Assembly (NCBI RefSeq): GCF_017894385.1
Contig: NZ_CP059560.1
Coordinates: 434,001 to 498,000 of the forward strand
From: Aromatoleum petrolei
GTDB lineage: Bacteria > Pseudomonadota > Gammaproteobacteria > Burkholderiales > Rhodocyclaceae
DNA length: 64,000 bases
Reading direction: 5' to 3'
Position 1 is the stretch's first letter. Every line of letters begins with the position of its first letter. The position numbers and the translations under genes were made by a program. Of the stretch, positions 34,201 to 42,438 are shown piece by piece. Below the pieces are notes generated by a model. It was not told the origin of the DNA. It searched no databases and saw only the letters and a list, made by a program, of their open reading frames with translations.

Positions 34201-34938
34201 TCAATCGTCGTCGTCCCTTCCGCCTCGGCCCTCTCTTCCACGACCGTCCCTGATGTCATGCTCGTCCGCACTGACGTGACACTCGACGCAGTCGTCGAAC
34301 TTGCGGATGCCCTCTTCGATGTGCTCCCGGCGAATGTTTTCGGGAGTGTGTTCGTGGCAGCCGTAACAGGTATAGCGACTGTAATCATTGCGCTCGTGGC
34401 AGGTGACGCATTTGACGTTGTGGTCGCGATCGAGTCTGAAGTACTTGTCATGATCGAAGGTGGCGGGAACCCATTTCTCCTGCCCGTGGCATTCTCCGCA
34501 GTTGCCCGTGATCTTCTGATGGAGCGCATCCGTGGGCGACTTGTGACACGTTTCGCATTGGTCGCGTGAATCGGGTTGGAGCAGCGCGTGACTGAAGCGC
34601 CCTTGCTGTCGGTAACGTTTTACCCCCGCATGGTCGCTGTGGCACGCGACGCAGTCGTCCTTGACGAGTTTCTGGTGAAACGGCGTCTTGGTCAGCGGTT
34701 TCGCGATGGGTTGGCCCTTGGTTGTGAGACGGCCGATGTCCTTCGGTTCGTGGCAGGCGATGCAGCGTTCGGCAGAAGCACCAAAAAATGACTGGTGGCA
34801 GGCAAAACAGTCTCCCTCTAGTTCCCGGTGCCCAGGTATCAGCTTCCCCGGCCCGACCATGAGATCCGGGAATGCGAACGTCAGTACGGCCAGCACTGCG
34901 AGGTTGATAGCCAGAATGAACTTCACCATCCGGCTCAT
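34201..34938 (-). CDS. Octahaem c-type cytochrome
   Basis: 245 residues from the ATG at 34938 (MSRMVKFILAINLAVLAVLTFAFP, a signal or membrane anchor). Eight haem motifs occur: CFACH, CIACH, CVACH, CETCH, CGECH, CVTCH, CYGCH and CVECH. The tail is an unusual Asp/Arg/Gly run (GRGREGRGGRDDDD). The start overlaps the stop of the cytochrome b gene (ATGA), so the proteins are made together. The protein would sit on the periplasmic face of the inner membrane and accept electrons from the haem b protein. Its own acceptor (a soluble oxidant, another cytochrome, or a mineral) is unknown. Confidence 0.88.
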   Translation of the reverse strand: MSRMVKFILAINLAVLAVLTFAFPDLMVGPGKLIPGHRELEGDCFACHQSFFGASAERCIACHEPKDIGRLTTKGQPIAKPLTKTPFHQKLVKDDCVACHSDHAGVKRYRQQGRFSHALLQPDSRDQCETCHKSPTDALHQKITGNCGECHGQEKWVPATFDHDKYFRLDRDHNVKCVTCHERNDYSRYTCYGCHEHTPENIRREHIEEGIRKFDDCVECHVSADEHDIRDGRGREGRGGRDDDD

Positions 34939-35513
34939 ATCCAGCCCCAGAAGAGAAAAATGCTGATGATGTGGCCGAGGCCGAGGACCGCAAAGGCGAC
35001 AAAGATCGGGATATGGACCTTTCGCCAGCGCGTCATCGCATCCAACGTGACGGCGTCCCAAAACACCGCCTGTTCAACCTCCGTCCGCGACAAGCCGCGC
35101 AGCTGGTAGTGGTCGCGCTGCGCCTGAACGTGCTCGCGAGAACGGCCGAGGAGCAGTTTCCCGACCAGGCCACTGATGGTGTTGATACCCATCGCAACGG
35201 TCGCAAGCCACGGAAGGATCGCGTTGAAATGCACTCCCGCGTGAATCAGGACGAGCAGTGATCCGAACCATGCCGAAAATTCGTGCATATTCAAGAGTGA
35301 CTTCGGGTTCCCCGAACTGATCATCTTGCGTTTTCGCAGCGAGTACGCGAGCGATCCAATGATCAGAAGTGTGCCGGGGATGCCCAGGTAGCGCCCGATC
35401 CACACCAGATTGAGGCGATGCAGGAGATAGTCGCCCAGGACCGTACCCACACCCAGAAGCCCCACCAGCACCGCGAAAGGCAGGATGTGTTTGCGCCAGA
35501 TGGTTTTCGTCAT
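34935..35513 (-). CDS. Transmembrane dihaem b protein, ferric-reductase-like
   Basis: 192 residues with five hydrophobic segments. Histidines 77 and 91 lie on one helix (MHEFSAWFGSLLVLIHAGVH) and histidines 167 and 181 on another (VHIPIFVAFAVLGLGHIIS), both with spacing His-X13-His. This is the arrangement that binds two stacked haems in ferric reductases and NADPH oxidases. It would carry electrons across the inner membrane from the cytoplasmic reductase encoded just upstream to the octahaem cytochrome encoded downstream. The ATG follows the reductase stop directly (TGAATG), and its own stop overlaps the cytochrome start. Confidence 0.82.
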   Translation of the reverse strand: MTKTIWRKHILPFAVLVGLLGVGTVLGDYLLHRLNLVWIGRYLGIPGTLLIIGSLAYSLRKRKMISSGNPKSLLNMHEFSAWFGSLLVLIHAGVHFNAILPWLATVAMGINTISGLVGKLLLGRSREHVQAQRDHYQLRGLSRTEVEQAVFWDAVTLDAMTRWRKVHIPIFVAFAVLGLGHIISIFLFWGWI

Positions 35514-36800
35514 TCAAGCCCCCAGTGTCACGGCGGTCTTCGGGACGCAGACGCACAGCAGGCACGTGCCGGGCTCCGGATCGAAGTCCGGCTCCTGTCG
35601 ATAACTGACTTCGCCCGACTCGATTTTCGTCTGACACGTTCCACAACTACCGGCCCGACACCCGGAAGGAACATTCACTCCGCCCGCCTCGGCCAGTTCG
35701 AGCAAGCTACCGCCACCCGCGTTCCACGCCAGGGTCTTGCCCGATTTCCCGAAGGTGACGGCAAGGCCGGTCCCGGCGGCGGCCCCTTCGGACACCACGC
35801 TCGCCGGGGCACTTTTCGTGCGTCGCTTGATTGAGGCAGGACCAAAGGCTTCGAAATGAATATGGTTGTCGGGAACGCCCCAGTCCTCAAGCGCCGGAAC
35901 CAGACTTTCCATCATCGGCGTGGGGCCGCAGATGTAGAAGTGATAAGGCTTGAGCGGCAATTCCATGCGCAACAAGGCCACATCTACACGTCCGCGGCGA
36001 ACGTAGGCCGATTCGGATTCATGCACGGTGCCGGGGCTGCTGACGCAAAGGCGCAGATGAATGTTCGGATGCTGCTCCGCGAGCGCGCGCAGATGAGGGA
36101 GCATCACGGTCTCGCGTTCATCCCGGACACCGTAAAACAACCACAGCTCCCGTCCCGGCTGTTCCGCCGCGCACCAATTCGCCATGCTCAGCATCGGGGT
36201 GATGCCGATCCCCCCGGCAATCAGAACTACAGGGGCGTCACTCCGATCGATATGAAAATGTCCCGCTGGCGCACGAACCATCAGGCGACTGCCCGGGTTT
36301 ACGTGATCGTGGAAATGATTCGACGAGCGTCCTGCTGGCACGGCATTGCCAGGCGGGGCAGGAACTCGCTTGATCGACACCCGGTACAGGTCAGTTCGCG
36401 GGGCGTCCGACAGCGAATAGCAGCGGGTGATCTCCTCCGTCCCGCCATCGGGCGAGGCAACTTCGAGGCGAAACGTCAGAAATTGACCGGGGAGGTAGAG
36501 TGGAAGAGGCCGCTTGTCCTCGGGTTCAAGATAGAACGAGCACACAGTCCTGGCCCCGTCCTCGACGTCCTTCCGCACCACTCGGAAGGGAAGGAAGCCC
36601 GTCCAGGACTTCCCCCCGGCGTCATTGGTTTCCGGTGCTGCCTCGGGAAGCGGCACCGATTTATCCGGATCCGAGCGGAGGCGTAGCGCGGTGTACTTCT
36701 TCCAGTGCTGCCAAAATTCGACAGCAAGAAAAATGGCGAATTGAACGATGATCCCGAACGCTATCCACAACAGGAGGGTGAGCGAAGTCATGGCAGGCAC
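35514..36800 (-). CDS. Membrane-anchored FAD/NAD(P)H reductase with C-terminal 2Fe-2S ferredoxin domain
   Basis: 428 residues (GTG at 36800; ATG at 36791 also possible). Domains in order: an N-terminal transmembrane anchor (LTLLLWIAFGIIVQFAIFLAVEF), an FAD domain (RCYSLSD, the RxYS motif), an NAD(P) domain (LIAGGIGITPMLSM; FYICGPTPMMESL), and a plant-type ferredoxin domain (PSGCRAGSCGTCQTKIESGEV ... CLLCVCVP) supplying the four cysteines. It would oxidise NAD(P)H in the cytoplasm and pass electrons to the haem b protein whose gene starts immediately after its stop. This domain order resembles oxygenase reductases, but no oxygenase gene is near. Confidence 0.88.
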   Translation of the reverse strand: MPAMTSLTLLLWIAFGIIVQFAIFLAVEFWQHWKKYTALRLRSDPDKSVPLPEAAPETNDAGGKSWTGFLPFRVVRKDVEDGARTVCSFYLEPEDKRPLPLYLPGQFLTFRLEVASPDGGTEEITRCYSLSDAPRTDLYRVSIKRVPAPPGNAVPAGRSSNHFHDHVNPGSRLMVRAPAGHFHIDRSDAPVVLIAGGIGITPMLSMANWCAAEQPGRELWLFYGVRDERETVMLPHLRALAEQHPNIHLRLCVSSPGTVHESESAYVRRGRVDVALLRMELPLKPYHFYICGPTPMMESLVPALEDWGVPDNHIHFEAFGPASIKRRTKSAPASVVSEGAAAGTGLAVTFGKSGKTLAWNAGGGSLLELAEAGGVNVPSGCRAGSCGTCQTKIESGEVSYRQEPDFDPEPGTCLLCVCVPKTAVTLGA

Positions 36801-37132
36801 CCATCAGAAAAACAGATCGGTCGAAGTGGCGTCAATATGCATCATGTAACGCAAAAGTATAAGGACATATTCACGAACGCGTCGGAGACGCCGGAATAAA
36901 GTCATCCAGCATCCAGACGAAGCGTTCGACGACCTTTATTTTTCCGCTGTCTGCATGAATGGAGAATGAACGGCATTTCAGCCCGATTTAAGTCGTTCAG
37001 GCCACATTCACTCTCCTGCATCTACATTTGCCCGAGTCGAATGGGGAGCGGTGCGATGGAGTATTCGCATCGCCTTGTCTCCTCCGTGTCCACCTTCTGC
37101 CCTATTCAGGTGCCGAAATCGGGAGTAATGAA
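36801..37132. promoter_or_regulatory. Divergent promoter region of the redox module
   Basis: Between the reductase gene (minus) and the small periplasmic protein gene (plus). It is AT-richer than its surroundings (for example TATAAGGACATATTCACG), consistent with promoters. I see no further gene. Confidence 0.35.
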
Positions 37133-37426
37133 ATGCGTCATTTTTTTAGTCCGGGCAATTTTCTGTCTGCCGCGTTCACCAGCGTCATCGTTGCCGGCAG
37201 CCTGCCGGTTATGGCGGCAGCGCCCTATCCGGTAGAGACGTGCGAGCAGATCAGGACGCTCATCGGGGAACTGCCTCCCGCGAACGCCGAGTTCCTTCGA
37301 AAATTGGCTGCCCGCCGGGACTGCAGATTCACGTCGGCCGAGGTCGCCCGCGCTGCTTACGGGGACCGCGCGACGCGAAACGACGAGCGCGATCGCGAGG
37401 ACCATCACGTGAAGGACGACGACTGA
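37133..37426 (+). CDS. Small exported protein with acidic/His tail, unknown
   Basis: 97 residues with a signal peptide (MRHFFSPGNFLSAAFTSVIVAGSLPVMAAA), then YPVETCEQIRTLIGELPPANAEFLRKLAARRDCRFTSAEVARAAYG, ending in RNDERDREDHHVKDDD. The two cysteines may form a disulfide. GGGAG precedes the start at 37133. It is divergent from the redox module, and its charged tail recalls that of the octahaem cytochrome, so it may be an accessory periplasmic protein. I do not recognise the family. Confidence 0.55.
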   Translation: MRHFFSPGNFLSAAFTSVIVAGSLPVMAAAPYPVETCEQIRTLIGELPPANAEFLRKLAARRDCRFTSAEVARAAYGDRATRNDERDREDHHVKDDD

Positions 37427-37434
37427 GGCCCAAA

Positions 37435-37723
37435 GGGGGGCGGCAGGTACGGGCGTGCGCTAGGCCGTTCGGTCCGAAGGTGGCGGTGATGACATGCCCG
37501 CCCGGCTTGACCGCGCGGCTGACCTGCGTGACGTAGGCGTGGCGCGCGGCGGGATCTGTCAGGAAATGGAAGACGGCTCGGTCATGCCAGTACCGTCAGT
37601 TGTGAATAGCCCGCGTCAATGATCGCGGCCGCAGGGGCGATACGCCGGATCAGATCGAACGACAGAACCGCGTGCGGCAGGCACCAGCTCACCGTCGTCG
37701 CGGGCCTCGTGCTGTAGTCATTC
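37435..37723 (-). pseudogene. Class I SAM-dependent methyltransferase relic
   Basis: Minus-strand fragments SWCLPHAVLSFDLIRRIAPAAAIIDAG (start of the Rossmann core) and DRAVFHFLTDPAARHAYVTQ, VSRAVKPGGHVITATFGP (post-I region) match class I methyltransferases of the WHDRAVFHFL type. The centre is deleted, and both ends are missing. Confidence 0.6.
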
Positions 37724-37910
37724 TCCCTTTGGCACTTGGATGTCATGGTGCTGTTCCGAATGCGAACGATTGATGATGTATCGGACTTCCCTCCATCGCA
37801 ACGATTCTGTCATGCGCACTGTTGCCGACTGCCACGGTGCGCTGCCGGGGGCATCACGATTTCCCGGCAACGCACTCTCACCGAGCGGGTTGCAGCACAG
37901 CTCTGGCTGA

Positions 37911-38115
37911 TTAGTGGAAGCAATGCGACAAACCGATCGTGCAGGCGTGATCCGGCGTATTGTCGTTCGCGCCCAAGTGGACCGCGGCATCAATCTGCGT
38001 GCCGATGTCGATGTAGTACGCCGCGCCGAGATCGAGTGTGACGACGTTGCCGCCGTACGCCGACTTCGTGAGCGAGCGTCCCGCCGGCTCGACGAAGCCG
38101 TCTATGGCGCAGCTT
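37911..38115 (-). pseudogene. C-terminal fragment of an outer-membrane transporter-like protein
   Basis: The fragment ending VVTLDLGAAYYIDIGTQIDA and AVHLGANDNTPDHACTIGLSHCFH resembles the last strands of the MetA-pathway/phenol-degradation transporter family (LDLG..Y......D.G...G...N.......GLS..F). The upstream part is absent and the open frame reads into the non-coding end of segment X. 37724-37910 shows nothing. Confidence 0.4.
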
Positions 38116-38506
38116 TCAAGCTTGGCTGGCCGGCAGGTCTCTGAGTGAAGGGGACTCTCGAATGAAGGCCATGTCAAAGCCACGAGCGACGGCACTTGGC
38201 CGCTAGTGCCAGTTCGGTCGTGTCGCTCCAAAGGCGCCGTTGCTACGGCGGCTGTGACAACGAGCAGCGGCTTCCCGTTCGGGAATGCGCTGTTCACCGT
38301 GCCGATGTCGATGTGGTGGGTGAAATTGTCGGCAGATTGCGCTACGGCCCCGGCGCAGCGTCGATCGAGCGCTACGGCCTGCATGACCGAAGGCCCGCCC
38401 AACGATCGGAACGGTCTCCTCATCGACGCTGACCTGCGTCGCCGCCCGCCGATGCCCTCGGTCAACAATCCCGCGGCTGCCGTCAGCCGGAACCCGCCCC
38501 GCCCCC

Positions 38507-39085
38507 TCACCCGAAAGGCACCACCCCGAACAACACCCCATGCAGGTGGCGCGCAAACACGACCCACACCCCCGCCCCGACCGCAGTCGCCACCGCATCC
38601 CAACCCAGTGCTCCTTCCCCCCGCACCACCCGCTGCGCTCGGTCGCGCCGGCGCGCGGCGACGAAGCTCGCGATCGCCCACACCAGGAAGCAGCCGAACA
38701 GCAGCAGGTCGGCGAGCGCGCCGTTGGCGAGCAGGTGCGCGAGCGCCCAAAGCTGCACGCCGAGCACCATCGGGTGGCCGAGCTTCGCCCGCAGTCGTGT
38801 GCCCGGCACGTAGGCGGCGGCGATCAGGATGAAGGCGGGCAGCGTCAGCACCGCGGCCAGGTGCCGCGTCCACGGCGCCGGCGCCCACAGCACGAGCGGG
38901 TCGAGCCGCGCCGCGCCGTAGCCCCACACGATCAGGCCGAGGCCGATCGCGGAGGCGAGCGAGTAGGCGAGCTTCCATTTCGCCAGGCCGTAGTGGGCGA
39001 TGTACTGGGCACGGTTGTCCTCGGCGAAGATGCGCGCCGAATGGGTGCTGAAGAACAGCAGCAGTCCGAGGATCAGGGCGGTCAT
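38507..39085 (-). CDS. nnrU: NnrU family membrane protein
   Basis: 192 residues with about five membrane segments: [67 protein letters not shown] is the NnrU signature, and [30 protein letters not shown] is the second conserved block. NnrU is associated with nitrite and nitric oxide reduction in denitrifiers and resembles isoprenylcysteine methyltransferase-like membrane proteins; its biochemical role is not settled. The start overlaps the MOSC stop by 4 bp. No nir/nor genes are in the window. Confidence 0.88.
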   Translation of the reverse strand: MTALILGLLLFFSTHSARIFAEDNRAQYIAHYGLAKWKLAYSLASAIGLGLIVWGYGAARLDPLVLWAPAPWTRHLAAVLTLPAFILIAAAYVPGTRLRAKLGHPMVLGVQLWALAHLLANGALADLLLFGCFLVWAIASFVAARRRDRAQRVVRGEGALGWDAVATAVGAGVWVVFARHLHGVLFGVVPFG

Positions 39086-39717
39086 GCGGGGTTCTCCGGG
39101 CGGGGTTCTCCGGGCGGGTTGTGAGGGGCGCGTCGGGGCCGGGGGCCGGGCGCCGCGGCCGCAGGCGGCGCCGCTTCGCAGACGACGGCGTCGCCGATGC
39201 GCAGCACGCCGCCAATCAGGACGCGCGCGGTGACGCCGCCATGGCCGCGCATCGCATTGTAGCCGCCGGAGCCGAGCGCCTCCTCCATGCGCGAGCAGGG
39301 CTCGCAGACGCCGGTGAGCTCGAGCACGACCTCGGCGCCGATGCGCAGCACCAGCGGCTGGTCGCGGAACAGCGTGCGCGCGGCGAGCAGGTTGAGGCCG
39401 GAGACCACAAGGTTGCGTCGCAGCAGCGCCGGATCGACCTCGTCGCGGCCCGCCAACGCCGCGACCGCCGCCAGATGCTCGGCCTGGATCAGGCTCAGCT
39501 GGCGCCTGCCGCCGCCGCGGCCGAAGGCGGCGCGGTGGTCCCCGGCGAGTCCGCGGCCGGCCAGCGCGCGCGCCTCGCTCACCGGCTGCGCCGCGGCCCG
39601 TCGCGCCGGGCGCAACAGGATGGCCTCAAGCCGGCCGGCGTGGGCGAAGCGGCGTGTCAGCGTGCGCAGGTCAAGAGGCTCGGCGGCGGATGCGGCGGCG
39701 AAACGGGCAGGCGGCAT
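39082..39717 (-). CDS. MOSC domain protein (YiiM-like)
   Basis: 211 residues. [34 protein letters not shown] opens the MOSC fold, and [76 protein letters not shown] supply the conserved RRN-x-x-V-x-G-x-N-L and the cysteine/RGHGG region. MOSC proteins carry sulfur to or from the molybdenum cofactor or reduce N-hydroxylated compounds. It is translationally coupled to nnrU, and its truncated counterpart in copy 1 is fused to nnrU. Confidence 0.85.
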   Translation of the reverse strand: MPPARFAAASAAEPLDLRTLTRRFAHAGRLEAILLRPARRAAAQPVSEARALAGRGLAGDHRAAFGRGGGRRQLSLIQAEHLAAVAALAGRDEVDPALLRRNLVVSGLNLLAARTLFRDQPLVLRIGAEVVLELTGVCEPCSRMEEALGSGGYNAMRGHGGVTARVLIGGVLRIGDAVVCEAAPPAAAAPGPRPRRAPHNPPGEPRPENPA

Positions 39718-39792
39718 GGCGGTCAGTGCGGATGAAACACTGCGGATGCAGCATCCTACCGCGCCTGCCGTCCCCTGCCCCCAGCGCACGCC

Positions 39793-40077
39793 ATGATTCC
39801 AATCCACGCACTGCTCGCCCGCATCCGCTGGGACCCCGTCTTCGGCCGCGGGGAGTTCGTCATCGGCTATTACGACCGCGTCGCCCGGCGCATCGTCCAC
39901 GTTCCGTTGCGCCGGCTCGAGTTCGCGGATCACGGCCACTTCGCCTGCACCCTCGTCGATGACAAAGGCGAGGCCCGCCAGCTGCCTCTGCACCGCATCC
40001 GCGAAGTGCTCAAGGACGGCCGTCTGATCTGGCAGCGCGACGGCAAGGCCGCACCGGATGCCTGCGGATCCCGCTGA
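39793..40077 (+). CDS. DUF504 domain protein (MJ1316-like), copy 2
   Basis: 94 residues, nearly identical to the protein at 23493 ([37 protein letters not shown]). It is divergent from MOSC/nnrU, and its stop overlaps the fic-like relic. Conservation of this frame in both segment copies, while the neighbouring fic fragment decays, suggests it is still under selection or was recently so. Confidence 0.75.
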   Translation: MIPIHALLARIRWDPVFGRGEFVIGYYDRVARRIVHVPLRRLEFADHGHFACTLVDDKGEARQLPLHRIREVLKDGRLIWQRDGKAAPDACGSR

Positions 40078-40540
40078 TGCTTGCCGCGGAGGAATTTCCG
40101 CCGCTGTATGTGTCCGGCCCCCTGTACCGTAACCGGCACGACGACTTCGATGCCCTGCTGGAAGTCCAGTTGCGCTCGCGCTGGAACGGCTGGATCGACT
40201 TCTTCACGCAGGCGGTATTGAGCGCTTGCGACGAGTCGATGGCGCTTGTCGCACAACTGGCCGCCCTGCGCGACGACTGGAACCGGCGCGTCGTGGACCG
40301 GCGTGCCGACTCGGCGAGCTGCAAGCTCGTCGCCGCTCTCACCGGTACGCCCGTCGTCACAGTCAACCAGGTGAAGCGCCTCCATGGCGCGCCCTTTCCC
40401 GCCGCCAACAATGCCGTCGCCGATCTCGCCTCGTTCGGCGTCCGACGGGCACCGCGCGCCAACGCAACCGCGTTTTCATCGCCCGCGAAGCGATCGCGGT
40501 GCTCGAGCAGGCGCCGGAACAGACCGTCGGCCATCATTGA
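40077..40540 (+). pseudogene. Fic C-terminal fragment, copy 2 (frameshifted)
   Basis: Same as 23777-24250 up to VADLASFGV, then a one-base loss changes the frame (RRAPRANATAFSSPAKRS), so the winged-HTH tail NRVF.AHEAIAVL is read out of frame. 40541-40739 holds no other gene. Confidence 0.65.
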
Positions 40541-40739
40541 CCCTTTGAACGGGCCGCTGTGGGGTCAAGCCGCAGGGGCACCTCGCCGAAACGCGGACAG
40601 CACAAAGATGAATCTGTGCTCGACGTGCGATGGCTACCGGCGATGCGATGATCGCGACGCAATGCGGGTGCTCAGTGTTATCGGCCGCCACGATGATTGC
40701 AGATTCGCGAATCCAGTGCGGAACCGTTTAAAAACAAAC

Positions 40740-40761
40740 GGGCCCGCTCATCGGCGGGCCC
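40740..40761 (+). terminator. Rho-independent terminator, copy 2
   Basis: GGGCCCGC-TCATCG-GCGGGCCC followed by CGGTTTTGT; same position relative to the fic fragment as in copy 1. Confidence 0.75.
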
Positions 40762-40924
40762 GGTTTTGTAGATCGTTCTACAACCACTTTGGATACTGCG
40801 ATTCGCTAACTGCTTGAATATATGGGGCGACATACCGGGATCGAACCGGTGACACCTGGAGCCACAATCACCGGCTGTTTTCTTTAAAATCAGCAAGTTA
40901 AGTCAATTTTCGATCTACAAAACC
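40762..40924. repeat. 14-bp inverted repeats flanking att copy C
   Basis: GGTTTTGTAGATCG (40762-40775) and CGATCTACAAAACC (40911-40924) are perfect inverted repeats on either side of the tRNA-His fragment. Related motifs are TCTACA at about 40778 and CCGTTTTGTAGAACGG at about 40969. They may be recombinase binding sites (inference). Confidence 0.45.
40813..40869 (-). repeat. tRNA-His(GTG) 3'-half fragment, att-like copy C
   Basis: Minus strand: anticodon loop TTGTGG, T-arm ACCGGTTCGATCCCGGT, acceptor strand ATGTCGC then C and CCA. It joins X on its left to Y on its right without cargo. Confidence 0.78.
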
Positions 40925-41022
40925 CCGCCAACGCCCCCCGTGAAAGCCGCATCAGTGCTGATGTGGAGGCCGTTTTGTAGAACGGTTTTTGCCTATGCCA
41001 TCGACGTTGCTCGGGCGAGTCA

Positions 41023-41313
41023 TCAATGACAGTCGTCCTCACGCTGGTGTCGAATAGCCAGCACGAGCACTGCGTCGTGCTGCTCATCATAGCTATAGAG
41101 CGCCAGATAACCTGTTCGGCCGCGCGAGATTACAAGTTCGCGCAATCCATGGGCCATCAGTCGGCCGATATTCGGATGACGAGACAGAGTACCCAAGGCA
41201 TCGAGGATCAGGTCCACGGTGTCGGCAGCCAGATCCGGCGCGGAATCATGAAGAAAATCCGCCAGTCGCTCAAGATCTTCCGCGGCCTCTGGCGCCAACC
41301 ACCAGCGCGTCAT
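41023..41313 (-). CDS. ParE/RelE-family toxin, copy 2
   Basis: 96 residues, differing from copy 1 only at three places (Pro to Leu in NIGRLMAHGL, His to Tyr in GRTGYLALY, Tyr to Cys before the last residue). The GLRELVISRGRTG and VLAIRHQRE blocks are intact. It overlaps its antitoxin by 4 bp. Confidence 0.88.
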   Translation of the reverse strand: MTRWWLAPEAAEDLERLADFLHDSAPDLAADTVDLILDALGTLSRHPNIGRLMAHGLRELVISRGRTGYLALYSYDEQHDAVLVLAIRHQREDDCH

Positions 41314-41618
41314 GCGTCCGGTTCCTTGGATTCCGGCTTTCCAATGTCCTGCGGGGTCGGCCGTTGCGCAGACGCCCCTCGCACTCGAGCCCGCAGGTAG
41401 GCATCAAAAGCGAGACCGTCAATGGCCATCCCGCTCGCTTCGACCCGCTGACGAGCTTGCAGGGCACGCCTGACAAAGGCGCCTTCCGCCTCGGCGCGAT
41501 CGAGTTCATGACCGATCGCGCGCAGCATCAGGGCGTGCGGGGTCACCCCCTCCTGCATCGCGATGTCGTGCAGTCGTTGGCGCATGGCCTCGTCGAGTTT
41601 GACTGACAGGTTGGGCAT
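41310..41618 (-). CDS. Ribbon-helix-helix-type antitoxin, copy 2
   Basis: 102 residues, identical to copy 1. Because the antitoxins are identical, either should neutralise either toxin, so the two loci are probably cross-protective. Confidence 0.85.
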   Translation of the reverse strand: MPNLSVKLDEAMRQRLHDIAMQEGVTPHALMLRAIGHELDRAEAEGAFVRRALQARQRVEASGMAIDGLAFDAYLRARVRGASAQRPTPQDIGKPESKEPDA

Positions 41619-42438
41619 CCTGAACTCCCGTGTCGCAGTTTGCGGTATTGATATTTTACTACCCGAACAATGAACAAACCACTCTGCCCCTGGTTGGCAG
41701 AGACCAGGTTAAATTGCGTCGGCAGCTTTTAAACCATCCAGATCCCGCTCGACGAGCCCCCTTCTCCGCTCGTCACTGACGATCGACGATCGCTGCTCCT
41801 GCACGGCAGGTTTTTGCGCGAAGCGCACCTATTTTTCTCGCCGGCCTACTCCGCCCGGGCCATCGAGGTCGCGGTCGCCCATCTTGTCGATGATCTGAAG
41901 CCGGCTAAGATGCGCGCCCGCCGCGTGGCCACGCTCGAAATCCGCGTACCTCACGAACCCGACACCGAAATCGACTGGGACACACTGCGGGCACTCGTCG
42001 TCGAGCAGACAGCCAGCAAGCACTGGCTATAACCGACTCTGCTGGTCTTGAGCCGAATCCCCATCGGGATTTGGCCGGGCTAGACGCTGCACGTCATTAA
42101 GACCCGTCGCGTTGCTGCGAGCGACCTGTCGGCGATCAAACGCTGGCTCACGTTCGCCTGAACAAACGTCGCGGCAGCTGCTTGATATTGCAGGACGCAC
42201 ATGCATGCACACACGTTAACCGCGCCGTTCGCACATGGTGCCGCTGTCCCCGAGTCGCCAAATCGAGTGCAGTCGCCCCCTATGCCGACGTTCGCTAACC
42301 CCGCATCAAACGTCTTCTTTTAAAGTTTATTGCGGAAGCTTGGCCTTCTTCTGAAGACGTTGCGTGAAGCGAGCGACGTCGATGACTTGCCCGCGGGCGC
42401 ATCCCCTCGCCAATCAAGCCAGCTTCGTCACGAAGTTC
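41619..42438. other. Island right edge, mostly non-coding
   Basis: Segment Y ends at about 41862. An open stretch to 42032 could encode the 58-residue tail AIEVAVAHLVDDLKPAKMRARRVATLEIRVPHEPDTEIDWDTLRALVVEQTASKHWL, which I do not recognise and which has no clear ribosome site. 42033-42438 shows nothing. Confidence 0.3.

Larger units (their letters stand above)
38204..40869. repeat. Segment X, copy 2 (complete form)
   Basis: Matches 22293-24570 but keeps the full MOSC gene. It ends in tRNA-His fragment C and passes directly into segment Y, i.e. the undisturbed X-att-Y arrangement. Confidence 0.85.
40822..41862. repeat. Segment Y, copy 2
   Basis: Near-identical to 31497-32535. After 41862 the two regions are unrelated. 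Confidence 0.88.

Noticed and set aside
41814..42032. 72-codon plus-strand frame at the island edge
   Set aside because: Begins inside repeat Y, where the other copy diverges, and lacks a ribosome site; mentioned only as part of the non-coding edge.
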